A DNA stretch of 64,000 bases. Origin: Trichoplax sp. H2 (taxonomy: Eukaryota; Placozoa; Uniplacotomia; Trichoplacea). The stretch spans positions 124,001 through 188,000 of the forward strand of contig NOWV01000124.1 in NCBI GenBank assembly GCA_003344405.1. Direction: 5' to 3'. A program made the translations under genes and the position numbers. The first letter of the stretch is position 1; every line of letters begins with the position of its first letter. The notes beneath the pieces are model-generated. The model searched no databases. It was not told where the DNA came from and saw only the letters and a list, made by a program, of their open reading frames with translations. Positions 1 to 12,876 of the stretch are shown piece after piece.

Positions 1-3000
1 TTTCAATCTTGCTGATGCCTACTGATATTAAAATACACAATGTTAGGGATTCTTATAACTTTATTTCTCTGTATTTGTAACTCCGAGCAGTCGTAAATGG
101 CTTCCAATGACAATAAGACGAAACGAAAGGAAAGATATGGATTTGTTCGATTATTATTATTAATTCGAAGCGAATAAACTATTGATCAAATACTCTTAAT
201 AGGAAGAACAACAGCTTCAGGAAGTATGACTAAAAATAATAAGATGATAATTAAAATTAAAAACACTGATTTATGAGCATGAGGCAAAGCTAACAATTGT
301 AAATACAATAATTGTGCATTCGATCCATTTTGTATCAATAACTCAAATCCAGTCAATAAATATGTATGTTACATGGGCACCAGATGCCATTGTATTAGCC
401 AATTGTACCATGTAGCTATAGCTGCTAATGATGGATAACACCATGACTACTTTAAACAATATTTAAATATTTTAAAATAGCCAAAATAGATCACCTATGT
501 TATCTCTTCAGCACGTTAATTAATTTATTTTCGTTCCATATCATCTATATATTGATTCTCTGCGAGTCTTTAGAGAAATAATTTGCTTTTATAGGATCAA
601 ACAAAAATTGAATCATCGTGTTCTTTTCGTTTTTATCGATCACAGATTACTATCAATTTATGATCGAGGTATATACAGTAAAGGGAATTGAAATTCTACC
701 ATCCTGCTATATTAGAAAATTTGAGATTCGATATAGACTGTTAGTACCAAGGCTATTTCTTTGTTGATGGATTCTACTTTTACTTTCTAAATTTAAAATT
801 TTACAACTCTCGTTAATATGAGGACTAAATTTACCCTCAGAAATATTCAAATGTTTATTTTTCTCAATGCCATGTATTATAGCTATCATTAATTACTCAT
901 GTTTTTTCCTAATGAATAACAAGACATTGACAAACTAAAACATAACGCCACATATTAACAGTGACAAAATATAGCATTAAAATAGATATACTTAATTATA
1001 CCAAAACGTCACTTAGCGATTATTTACTTTACCATTCCAAGATGACCACTAAAATAAAATCACACCTCGCTGTTCCTGGGTTATTGATATGAATAGCAGC
1101 ATACAAAATTGAATAAATTTTCGGTAATTATATTTAATGTCTTTATGTTTTTGTGTAGAAATTTATTTTAATATTAGGTCAATAAAGGGCTTGTACCATA
1201 ATTATGTTACGGCTAATATCCAAATTCTATTATGATATACGGGTATATTCGTATTTATTATTGGAAAACTAAAGATTTTTTCTAATAATTGTTTATAAAA
1301 TATACTATATATACTGAAGTAGGCTGCTTATCCTATCGAAATCAGCAAGATTGCTCTCTCTTATAACTAATCTGTTGCTTTTACTGATTTATACTGTCTA
1401 AATGGATATTTAAAAAATATCGATAATACAGATTTTAAACGATAGAAAGGTAGATAAAAATACTACTCTTGTATTCTTATAGTCAATTATATACGTGCGT
1501 ATTCGTATATATCATAATATTTGGTTATTGTTAAACAGTTGGGTTATTAAAGAGTCATGGACTTTAATACTGTCTTATTATGCTATTAACTCCATTGTTC
1601 ATTTATTTCTAGACTTTCACGAAAGCTCTTTTGAACTGAAAAATTGCTTTCCAACTTTGAATTTAGTTCAAGCATTTTCCTATAAGATTAATATTACAGG
1701 TTTACCTCTTCAAAATCCCAAATTTAAAATGCCGTTTTGTAATGTCTTTATCCTATCATAGTTATAGATTAATCCGATACTATATGATGATTCTAAAATT
1801 AGGGTAGAAGACATATCCAGGTAGATTTAGGATAAATTATCCACGCCATTTACGCTCTTATATCTACCCAGGTATTTTATAAATTTCTTCCACTCTAACT
1901 CAAGGATTTACTCCTATAAAGTACTTTTCAGTATGTCATACTTACAAATTAAAAATGAATTCGTTGATTATTAAGCTGAGTCAAAAGTATCGGATATTCT
2001 GATTGCTTGTAGGGTCTCCATGCAAAAATTAAGTGTATAATCCTGCAGACTGCTATCATCTAAACTCTATAACAAGAATAAGAATCTTCAGTTCAATTTT
2101 AGCGCATTTGCAGCATTATGCTATTAAAGCAATAGAATGGAATTAAGCGATCTAGCTAACAATAAAAATTCTTTTTATGTGTCTCGTTTTTATCTCCTTT
2201 AAGCAAAATGAAATTTAATGACGATTAGTGAAATCAATTGCAAAAATTTCAACGATTTAATCTGACGTTGGAAATGCATTATAGATAATTCAGTTATGCA
2301 TAGCAGAGTCGTAAATCAACACCTATGAATGGATAATCAGAACGTGATGGTAACATTATTATCTTCCTCACGGATGCTACTTATAACTATTTTATAACAT
2401 CCTTCATTGATTTATAGTAAATAAAATCATTATTATCCATGATAAAAAATATAGAGAAGGTAAATAATGTAATAACCTTAGGTTATAAGTTCCCGTCATA
2501 ACTTTTGACGCCTACTAAGAATTACTTTCTCTACTAGAAACATCTTACAGAGAATTTAATCATGAAATCCAGTAAAATTCCTTTGCCAAACAACTAGCTT
2601 TCTTTATAATCAAGTATTAGCCCCTTTAAAAAAGAACTACATCGTTATCAGATCATATTTGGATCTGTAATTATCATATTTGTTGAGGATATACAATTCA
2701 TTTTAAAGCTACCGAACTATAGTTGATTCTTTTACAAATGACAAAAAAGTTACTATTGTATCATTAGCGTAGTATTTAAATTTGTGAAAAAACCAATCAC
2801 GAAAATTCCAAAGTTGTAGAAAATTAGAACTTTATTAGATCTAATACAAAGACTAGCTACACGCAGCTCTACTCCAATCCAATATAACTATTCAAGGACT
2901 TCTAGAAAGAATGAACTGAACAGTCTAAAGTTGCCAGCTTATATTCATTTCGTAGCAGTTACAGCCACAATCAGCATAGCAACATTCTACCTTAATTTAC

Positions 3001-5279
3001 ACATTGTCAAATTATTATTAGCGACAACATTTTACAGCGAATCATCATTAATCCGATATGGAAACAACTAAAGTGTTTCCGTAAATATTATTCTTAGCAG
3101 TCAAAGTATGGCAAACTAAGTGTTACGTTTCTAGTAACATAGGATAGTACACCTGGGTCTAAGGGTAATTTATACTTTATTTAATCAGCCTTGGCATGCT
3201 AACACTTATGTTAACCGAAAATCCCCCCAACTCAGCGTTACCGCTGTATTGATACCTTTACCTAGGCGCGTACAATCTATTACAATAGCTGATACCGAGG
3301 TACATCTGTACCGTACACTACAACATTTCAGTTTTGCTAATGCTACTGTACCTGTACGTAACACTAAGCATATCTTAATATATGAATTACAGTTCTATTT
3401 TTACCTCTAGCCTTAATAAAACTAAACACCTTACTATATATAATCATCTAAACTATAGCATAGAATCTACCATTACAGTCCGTGGTAGCGAGCTACCAAA
3501 TACGCCTTAAGATAAATATAGAAAGTTACGCTTCCGTACATCTTACTAACATGGCTAAAAGTCTAGAATCACAACACTAAGTTTCGTTACAGAATTGCTT
3601 TTAGCATGTTATAGAGCGATAAAAGTAACAAGTAAGCTTACTATATAGATAGACTATATCATTCATGAAAAAAGAAATTGGCTGCATCCCGGAATATTTA
3701 ATGTTCTCATTTATAGAAAGGTATTTGTGACGTTAAACGGTTCTATATTCTCAAATTCCTGAAATCAATCCGTGAATTATCTAAGTTATTTATTGAAATT
3801 GTATATAGTTCTCGTCTCAATATTGATTTGATTAGCTATATAGCTTTCATTCAGTAATTTACAATATGTTTTATCAATAATAGAACGGGATATTTATCGT
3901 AACATAATTCATAACAATAATTTAATATCCTTTGTTTTAAGACGAAATAGGAATTTAAATTTTTTTTCGCTAGCGGATGTTATACTTTTGGACGTCAATA
4001 AAAATTTATGATCGAAGTATCTTCAATAGCAGGCATACCATATATATAATGGTCGAATCAAGTTTAAAATTAATCATTAACTTTGTGGAAGCTTTATAAA
4101 TTGCTTTGGTAACTTTATAACTAACCAAGGCAATCTGGTTTACTTCAAAAAGCAGCCAACAACTTGGTTATTTTATAAAATGATTCGTAAGCTATATAGA
4201 ATTTGCAATGATTTGATCACTTTATAAGGTAATTCACTACTTTGTAAAATTATTGGTTCAGTAAACTTAAGTTAGCATACCGTAGTTTTTCCTTAACCTT
4301 TGGAAAATTATCATCATAATAGGTAAGCCTAATCTTTACAATAACAGAATTGTGCTCGTCGGTATTTATGTTGGTTATTGATGCATTTTACATTTCCTTC
4401 AAATTTTAATAACAATGCTAAGACAACATGCTTTAATTCTCTATTAAATAGAACAAAACATTTGCATTAGAATTACTCTGATTTTGATGTGATATTTAAT
4501 TGACTTATAGAGTTTGGCAATACTCGAATGCAGTCTATCATCGTGTAACTAAGAACAGCTCCTTCAACGAGAATTTACGAGAATTTTTTATAACTTAAGC
4601 AATCAAGTCAGCAGTGTTGCTAAATCATCATTTATTCTTAATCTATCTTTTACATAAAAATTATGTATTCGTGATGAGACTGCTGTCTAATTTTATCAAT
4701 AAAATTATTATTATAATTATTAGTGTTTTACTGATGCACCTCATATTCGATTATAATGGCAGCTACGTTTGATTGTGTTGGTAGCTATATTTAATATATT
4801 TAAGTTACTAAGAATAGATATTATCGTGATACTAATATTAGATGATTACTTTCTACTATATTAGAAATTGTCAATGACTAATATTGACCAGCTGACTATT
4901 TATGGTACTAGATTTACATGATATGCAATACTGTAATTATAAAGATGCTTAATACTGAAAGTTACTGGGTATTAATAGAAGTGTATTGATATCTTAAGTA
5001 GAATGATTCGGATTGCAGACGATAATGATTCCTATTGAGGAAAAGTGTTTAGTTAGATGACTCAAGTCTGATTGTGGTCATAAATGGATTTGACGAAGTG
5101 TATTTAAGAACTGCGGAAATGAGCTCACATTAGAGACTTCATTTCACTTTGAGCTCGGAACACCATAGACTAGATTCTTGTAGTAATTAATTATTTGTAA
5201 TGAAAATGATAAGTGTAGAGATCAAGCTACAAAACTTTAACAAACTTTGATTCTACTTTCGTTGCACTCCGGTCGACTT

Positions 5280-6150
5280 AACGCTAATACATTGACACCA
5301 AATAAAAATTTGGGAAAATAACCAAACAATAATTTATTACAAAACAAAAATGGAGAGAAGTACAGTATAAACTGAACAACCTTACAAATACTTAGCTTGA
5401 AGTATTAATAAAATAAATAACAGACTTAAAAACTGTCAACGACCAAACAACCTTTCAAAAAGAAGAACGTTTTAACTTACGACAATTCGACCCCAAAGGC
5501 CTTTTAAATTCAACTAGTTATTCAAATAAAATCTTCTTCTACTCTCACTCTAAATTTTCTAATTGCACTATCATTTATATCACAGTAATCGCTTTATAGG
5601 CTTCGTAGAGCCGTCAGAGGTATTTAAAACTAAACATTTGCTAACCAATCGCTCTCAAGATCCGTTTTAGAAAACTACTTTGCACCATTTAAGAAAACAA
5701 AAATCACTCAAAGCTCAGACACAATTTACCCTACGATTCCTTTACAAAACACTATAAAACCAATAAGCTAACTATAAAATACATCAAACTTCACTTCCAA
5801 CATAATTTCTGTCATTAATGCACTATAAAAGTCTAAAATAATTAACCTTTAAACATCAAGATTTAGTCATAAAAATAACATTCTAACTACTTAACAATCA
5901 ACACAACTTCTGCCAATTTCCATCTTATTTTCTATTTTCCTAACTAACTTTCCTAATGTGACTTTCAAGTCACGTCATAAAATTCCAAAGTTTCAAATTC
6001 GTAACAAAAAGTTCAAATTTCAAAAATCAACTCTTACGATATTTTTCATGAACAAAAATCCCAAAATTAAAACACAGGAAAATTATATCAGACATAAATT
6101 AAAACAGGAAAATTATATCGGACATAAATTTGACCGGTTCCGAAAAATCC
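5280..6150. other. G-poor, strand-asymmetric block
   Basis: Over about 870 bases the plus strand is rich in A and C and clearly short of G, unlike the flanks. It ends with a near-exact direct repeat (about 28 bases, beginning AAACAGGAAAATTATATC) within 6071-6130. The only open frame (5958-6161, 67 codons) is rich in K, F and I and looks like a by-product of base composition. Such skew can come from transcription or from an inserted foreign or organellar fragment; nothing here tells which. Confidence 0.4.
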
Positions 6151-6439
6151 AGATTTTATAAAGATCACAGTAATTGCTTATCAAACAATTTTATATGACT
6201 ATTACGACTACTTTTCTGACATTAGTATCGCTGAGTATTGACAGTTGATGTTTTAGCGTCAGATTGTACGGTAACTGTACGATTGTAGACTATACTACAG
6301 TACTTTACCGTCATGTTATAAATTCCCTTTCTCTAAGGATAGGGTTTTGTTACTAAGTCAAATTCCTTTACAATTTAAATAGACGATGAAACGCCCTTTC
6401 TTTAGATTAGGCAATTGCTCTAGGGCTACTTCTATAGTA

Positions 6440-6535
6440 ATCTATATAATACCTATATAATTCTAAATAAATCTATAATATAAATCTATATAATTCTAAA
6501 TTATAAATCTAAATTATAAATCTATATATTTTAAT
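6440..6535. repeat. TA-rich simple repeat
   Basis: Repeats of the type TCTATATAAT / AAATTATAAATC with almost no G or C. Confidence 0.7.
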
Positions 6536-7975
6536 ATTTGTATCACTTTATTACGCTAATACAGATAGAAGCATATTATAATGTGGAAAATCTAACACGG
6601 CACTGCTGCACATTGCACTATGATTAAGAATTATCACTGATTAACGCCAGATATCTTGTCATCATGGATAGCTGCAGCCTAGTTAGATTAATTTTGTTAG
6701 GATTGTGAGATATCTCCTAGTCTGAAATATGTGATATCCGAAATTGTATTACTACTAGCCAAGGTAACCAAAAGTTTATAGAGTAACTAATGTGTTCGGT
6801 ATTCACATCATCTAATCTTGCCGATTTATGTATAAGATTTCTAATGATAAAATGAATAATTGTTGTTGTTCATAGTATTTAAGAAAGAATGTCATTCCAT
6901 TCTGCAATAATATAGTAGATAAATGAGAATGACTGCCTTGTAATTTTGATATATCCTAAATGAAATATCTACTTGCGTTATTAATCTGTAAAGACAATCC
7001 TCTAGAGCAGATCTGTCTACCTATAACTGAAATCTATACAAGAGTATACCGATTTATGATACAGTTATGTCATAGAGTGCATAAGAAAGGAGAATATTAG
7101 ATTTTGCCTTTGAAACAGTAATACAATATGATTGTGTACCATAGTAAAAATAATAAATTGCTATTTGTGGCGATCATATTAATCATTCGTAAACCTATCT
7201 ACAGAATTTCATAGGATGAATTCTTACACAGTACTGTAATATAAATTTAATCTTTGCTCGTTCTTAATTACATGCCAATTCTACAATATATTCGATTTCT
7301 ATTGATTACTCCACTGCAATGCTCTTTAATTAATTATCACTTTGATTAAATACGCTCCAAATGGTAGTATTTCTATTTTGCAATAGCAAGAAGGAAGCAA
7401 TTGACAGTAGTAAAGCTATATGAGAAGGAATCAAATCGATCAAATCTAGAATTTGCCGCTGGCTGAAACGTAACATTTCTTTTCTTCTTCTCAAATAAAT
7501 TCAATTAATTGATCGTCATAGCAATTGTTGAATCAATTTTTCTGTTTACTTTTTCAACCAAATACAATAAATTAATTAAAGAGAATTAGTTTAGTAAAGT
7601 TGGTAATATATTAAGATTAGTTATAACTAGTCTTTGTTTAGCAATGGTTAATGGAAACTGAAATTGATGTATACTACAGTTGCATATGACACAAAGATGA
7701 GCTGAAATTATTGATATCGTAAACTTATTAGGAGCCAAACCAAAACTCTAGAGAATCTACTTTGTTTCATATAGCGTGATGATTATAGAATTGTAATCAC
7801 CCTAGATCTGGCAATAATAGCGTTTGTTCACCTCCGCTAGCCATTTACGGATAGAATTGTCGATAAGAGATTAAATCTACCTTGCCCTGCTCTTTATTAT
7901 ATTATTGGTAGGATTTCTTTTTATTACTTTACGAAAAGAATTGAATATGCAATATGACAGGCTAAAGAAGTTATA

Positions 7976-8940
7976 CTAAAGAGCTAAAATTTTTCGCATT
8001 GTTTTAAAGAACTTTGCCTGAATATATTTATCAAATTTTATAATTATTAATGGATTAAGAATAGTAATATTAGCAAGAGTAGATATACAAATAGCCGAAA
8101 TGATAAATAGGGCTATACTTTCATTTTTTACTTGTCGTAACGGTTTTTGAGTTATTGCTTGTACAATGTTAAATATACAGAAAGGCCAAATATTAATGAT
8201 ATTGTAAGCTGAAATATTTATGAAAGCTCTGAGATGCTTTTGTTTTTGCGTTAGTTGCGTTTGTCTTCCATTAATATAAATACCTTTTGGGCGTACAAAA
8301 ATTTGCTGATGAACGATTATTCGCCGATATGTAATGAAAATGAACAACGATGGTAAAATAATGGCTAGAAATGAGTGTAATATCATCAAAATTGAATCTG
8401 TTATAGTTATGATCTTATCGTCACAAAATGTTGTCTCTTCCTCGTAAACTCCATTGTTCTTGGTAAAGCAACTATAATAGAAAACAGCAATAGGACTATT
8501 TCACTCATAAAAAAGATTTGCTTTTTATGACGACGATAAAATAAATTGAGAGGTCTAACGATTGCAATATAACGATCAAGACTAATTAAGCATAAATTGT
8601 AAATGGATATGCCAAGAGAAGAGAAGGGAATTTGTTGAATAGGGCGGCAAATCAAGGTTCCGTAACTGTAGCTGATCGAAGTTGATATAGTGAAGCTGAA
8701 GGCAAATATAGCTGTTACATTTGTAACGATATCAGATAAAACCCCTATCATCACTAAAGAATAAGTTGTTTTATAGACATGACGATTAGTAGCCAAAATG
8801 TATAGTAGGATAAGATTGATCAACAAACCGATAGTATTTAGCGCTATGCCTACTATTCCAAAATATACAAGAAATTGACGGAGATTTAGCCTGTCCGTTT
8901 CTACAGATATATTGCTGTAATTACTACTATTATTATCCAT
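7976..8940 (-). CDS. class A (rhodopsin-like) GPCR, intronless, one frameshift
   Basis: Seven-helix receptor of the plasma membrane, ligand unknown. The ATG at 8938-8940 opens a 177-codon frame. It has an N-glycosylation site near the N terminus, TM1, the TM2 aspartate (about D70), the TM3 cysteine (C98) and an intact DRY at 122-124 in SLDRYIAIVRP, then TM4. The frame is lost near 8457-8461. The second frame gives an ECL2 with a cysteine, TM5, TM6 with WPF in place of CWxP, and TM7 with NPLII where NPxxY is usual, ending at 7976. Adding one A in the minus-strand run at 8457-8461 would restore about 321 residues, a normal length. The cause may be a sequencing error, an allele, or a young pseudogene. 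It is a clear paralogue of the receptor at the right edge of the window. Confidence 0.88.
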
Positions 8941-10254
8941 ATATAAGAGGATAGTATAACATCAGTTAACTGCAAATAAAATTTGATTCAGGTAATTCGA
9001 TACGTATTCCAGAAATTAGTTTAAATCCTTGAAGATATCAAAGATATGAAAATGTTATGGAAATTAACATTAAAACCTAGATATGAATTATAAAATAACC
9101 CTAATAGTTGAGATTTTTGTGCTTGTTTATGAGAAATGAAATAGCAAATTCTTGGTGGTAAGGTCATAATATATTAGATTAGAAGAGGAAAACTTCTCCA
9201 ATTGGATTATAAGACATTTTGCTAGCACTTATCGAAGGTAATTAAGAAGGATGTGTTGATCAATTCAGCTAAGAAATGGCATCGTCAGACGCGGTTAAAG
9301 CCAATGTAACCGTATCACCGCTTCGTATTATAAACTATAATCGATTCGGAGACAAGCATAATATAATTTAACGGAAGTACGCGAAGAGATAGGTATATCG
9401 CGATTGAGTTTAGATTGCTTTCTATACTGACGTCATTCTTATTGAACAAATAGAAATGCGTTGTTAATAACCAGTGAAAGATTTAATCTATTGATATGTC
9501 TGATAGCACAAATTGAACTGCCAAGATTTCCGATAACATAGTTTTACAACTGTATGAGTATATAAAGAATCTATTATCTAGTTCATAAGCAGAATAGCTT
9601 GCATCTATGCCGATACAATGGACATATAGAGATTGAAAGTCCAAAGTCATTCGCTGTTATTGACTGGAAAAAAATCCTTAAGAAATATAGTACCATCAAT
9701 GAGTCAATCGTTGGTAATAATTAAAATAGCAGAACAACATTTACTTTCTCTTCAAAATATTAATATATATGAATACTGAATTGAAATTGCGCGTAGCAAT
9801 CATTATAAGTACTCTCTGAGCTCTTAATATGCTGTCGAACGGATACTGTAAAAACGGTAAAAACCGTACTGTGAAAAAAATTGAGATATTGTATCAGTGT
9901 CTTTGAGATAAATTAAATCTTCTTCTAATGAACGAATAAATTAATTTAGATGAACCTAGTTCTGCAATCAACTGCCATTATTTCGAAAACGGTTGGAGTT
10001 GCATATAGAACCAACTAATCCTTTTACAATGCATTCGATTAGAGTATCCTCAAGGTTTATGAATTACTGTACTTCAGCAACAACTTTGATTTTATCGTCT
10101 CACTATTGGTTCCGTAAGCTAACTTCCGAGCACAATACCCAAACGGATACGCCTATTTATAACGAAATTAGTCTTTTAAAGAGTATTCTTATTAATTAAG
10201 CGACTGAAATTTAATTCTACATATTCCAAAATTAAGTTGATTTGAGCTCAAAAA

Positions 10255-10500
10255 TGGCCATCAAGAAGCCATTTCACTTTCATTGATCATTCGTGTACTG
10301 TACAGTACTATCATACAGTACAGAATACACGATACTGTAAACTGTACACTGTAACATGCCTTAGGAGAACAAGCCTTCTCGTCGGATGGACGGACTTATT
10401 GTACCAAATGAGGCCACCAATGTTAAAAAATGACTACTTCGTACTTACGGTAGTAAGTATGGATCTTCCATGTCTGCTTTCTAAATCTTTGGTACGAACT
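10255..10500 (+). repeat. dispersed element, family A, copy 1
   Basis: A palindromic cluster of TACAGTAC/ACTGTAC (about 10296-10355) is followed by a segment with GGACGGAC, TGAGGCC, AAAAATGACTACTT and ATCTTCCAT in that order. The same ordered blocks recur at 24660-24765, also next to a TACAGTAC cluster. This suggests a non-coding, MITE-like element. I could not define its termini or target-site duplication. Confidence 0.5.
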
Positions 10501-10619
10501 TCAATAATACTTACGATCTTATATAGCTATTTCCAAGCAGAAATTGACTAACAGATAATAAGATTCAGTGTAATATTACTTAATTTAGTAAAAATCAATC
10601 AAAACTAAATCGACCGTCT

Positions 10620-10810
10620 GGATACTTTAGTACCACCATCATAATCCTAACCAAGTGTTTGCCACCATATTTGAACGTGATGAGGCAGAAAGTGTCTGTC
10701 TGTCCAATAGTGATCCATCCGGGTCTCCATCTAGTGCATGAGTACAGTACAGTACAGTAACACTCTGCAGCAAAGTACTGTTGGTACAGTAAAGTAGAGA
10801 TTGGGTATAA
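10620..10810 (+). repeat. dispersed element, family B, copy 1
   Basis: It shares GATGAGGC-GAAA-CTGTC-GTCC with the segment at 25340-25370 and again lies beside a run of TACAGTACAGTACAGTA. It may be the other end of the family A element. The 89-codon minus frame across it is a repeat product. Confidence 0.4.
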
Positions 10811-11086
10811 GTGTATAACGCGACAGCGTTACCTTGTAATGTACACTGTGCAGCAACGGCGGATATATTGCAACTGGCGTGAATGCTGTAATGTCCATCT
10901 TTTTTCACAGTTAATTGGTAATTTGATTATGGAGGAATTTCTGCTAGATTGAATAATATGCACTGATATGGCGTTAAGTTGTTAGGCATTGCTCACGATT
11001 TCCCTGTCTGACAATTGATGTTTTAAATTCATGATTCTTATACTCAGATATCTTGAAGTTATTGCTTTCAGTAAGGGAGATTGAAG

Positions 11087-11815
11087 ATGTCGAAAAGTTC
11101 GTTGTATCCTTTTTTAAAGCAGACATACCGTAGATATGCATGACAGTACTACGTGATTGATTACAGATTCCTTTACAACATTTAATCCGTGGCTAAGTCT
11201 CTGGTTTAATCAAAAATTGAATGCTTGTCTGATTCTAAATTTCTTCATCATTTATTCATTGAACACGTATGTCGTCATATTCTTAACACGTATCAATCCT
11301 CTAGCCAATTAACTGTCCCGTTTCCTGATAGCAAGACAGCAGCAATTGCTTATAGGACTCTAACTGTCGACAAAGAACCCAAACGTAGCTCAGCAGTCAA
11401 AAATCTACAATTAAACGACAATCAATTGCTTGTGTCAGTATTAAAGTAGGATGGTCAACAAATTACTCTCATAGTTTATAAAATACTAAGAATTATTTCA
11501 TGCTGTAGACTAATAATGTGTTGGTATAGCGAGTATTGCATGGCTACCTTCAATTCTCTTGATGTTAAGTTACTCCGGATAGGAATCAACAATGAAGCAG
11601 TATTAAAAATACCTACTATACTTCAATTAATGTATACTTCAGAGTGACTAAATGTGTTGTAGTATAACCATTGATCGCTATTCGTACATCATTTTTCTTC
11701 TCTCACCGACAGGCAATTTAACTCACCTGATCCAAGATCATTAAGAGTTGGAGTCAATTCGTTTTTGGATTTGTTAAAGTTAACCGTCGAAACAATTGAA
11801 CAATTTGGAGAGTAA
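11087..11815 (+). CDS. LAGE3: KEOPS complex subunit Pcc1 / LAGE3-like, three exons
   Basis: Small KEOPS/EKC subunit. In the known complex it dimerises and contacts Kae1 (OSGEP) for t6A modification of tRNA. Exons: 11087-11100 (14 nt), 11305-11433, 11713-11815; they join in frame to 81 residues. The core reads QLTVPFPDSKTAAIAYRTL, then a central DKEPKRS stretch and a LLV strand. The last exon gives RSLRVGVNSFLDLLKLTVET and ends IEQFGE. This is the Pcc1 order of strand, helix, two strands and a C-terminal helix with the FLD motif. The 3' splice sites (CTCTAG, CGACAG) are good. The donors (GTTGTA after exon 1, GTCAGT after exon 2) are weaker, so the tiny first exon is the least certain part. Length fits yeast Pcc1 (about 88) better than human LAGE3. 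Confidence 0.85.
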
Positions 11816-12876
11816 AAAGTTGCCAGACTATTCCGATAGGCATCGATCTCAACTACAGTAGCAAATATTTGGCCTCTTATTTATCGGACCTTATAACACA
11901 AGACCGCTCTAAGCATTCCGATCCCTTGCGATCAGCTCATTACGTGTAAATCGTGAAGATACGACTAAATGATACCGAGTGGATCTTTTGTATGATAAAA
12001 TTTGGTAATTTTTTGCACTAGCTTTGTAATATATGATCCTGATACATTGTAAAATTACCGTACAATATAAGCATACATTATCATGGACTGTTAAAGTAAG
12101 AAAGCAAGACAGGCAAGATACTGTACGCCGATTCTGGTATTGTTGAAATTAATTAATTATAATTGATTATAGAAGAGTTCAATAAAAACACCCATCTGCA
12201 TTAATATTCAAAGCCTGTTTAATACTACACTGAAAAATCACTGCCGTTTATTGAACGGTCTGCCAACAATCCTTGCGTTTTGTTACTACCGCAACCACGT
12301 TATACAGTCGCTCGTTAAATATATAATTATGGCAATTATCGTAATTTTGGACTACTGCTTATATGCAAAGCAACAAACGCTCGTATTGACCTACAATTTA
12401 ACGATATATTAACCGAACAAAATTTATTCTGACGCTTGCAATATGCAGATTTAAAATGGTACATCATACAGTGCTGACATTTAAACTTGAATTGATTTAA
12501 CTTAACTTATAAATTATAACAGGTAGTTCACAAGTTCTTCGATAAAATATATCTGTTGAAATGGCAATCATACAAGTGGCCTTTTACAAATATTTCTTCA
12601 TAAATCAACATGGTTAGCGTACTATTACGAGAAAACGCTGCTGTAGTGCCGTGATTGTAGCTAGCTACATATAATACAAATCTATCGAACATTATAACCT
12701 TTAAAATTCATGACTTATTCCAATTATCGGCTATTATCATTTATAGAATACTATATTCACTTAAGCAAGCAACTTAACAAGGAGCTGGCGAGTGTTTTGA
12801 TATTAGATAAATGGACACGTTATTAACTACAATAAATTTAAAATACTAATCCTTATACGAGTGTATGTCGTATGAT
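11816..12876. other. gap between convergent Pcc1 and RRM1 genes
   Basis: The two genes point at each other, so this must hold both 3' UTRs. On the minus strand an AATAAA lies at 12422-12427, about 450 bases past the RRM1 stop. I see nothing else. Confidence 0.5.

Larger units (their letters stand above)
1..7975. other. intergenic DNA, no supported gene
   Basis: AT-rich sequence on both strands. No open frame in it shows a domain or a set of exons that joins in frame. Local features are a short TA-rich simple repeat near 6440-6535, loose CTTTATAA-type repeats around 4080-4260, and a block at 5280-6150 whose plus strand is poor in G. I see no RNA gene. Confidence 0.6.
8941..11086. other. intergenic, carries dispersed repeats
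   Basis: No gene recognised. It contains two segments with TACAGTAC clusters and flanking sequence shared with other parts of the window (see the repeats at 10255 and 10620). The 68-codon plus frame at 9993 shows no family features. Confidence 0.55.
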
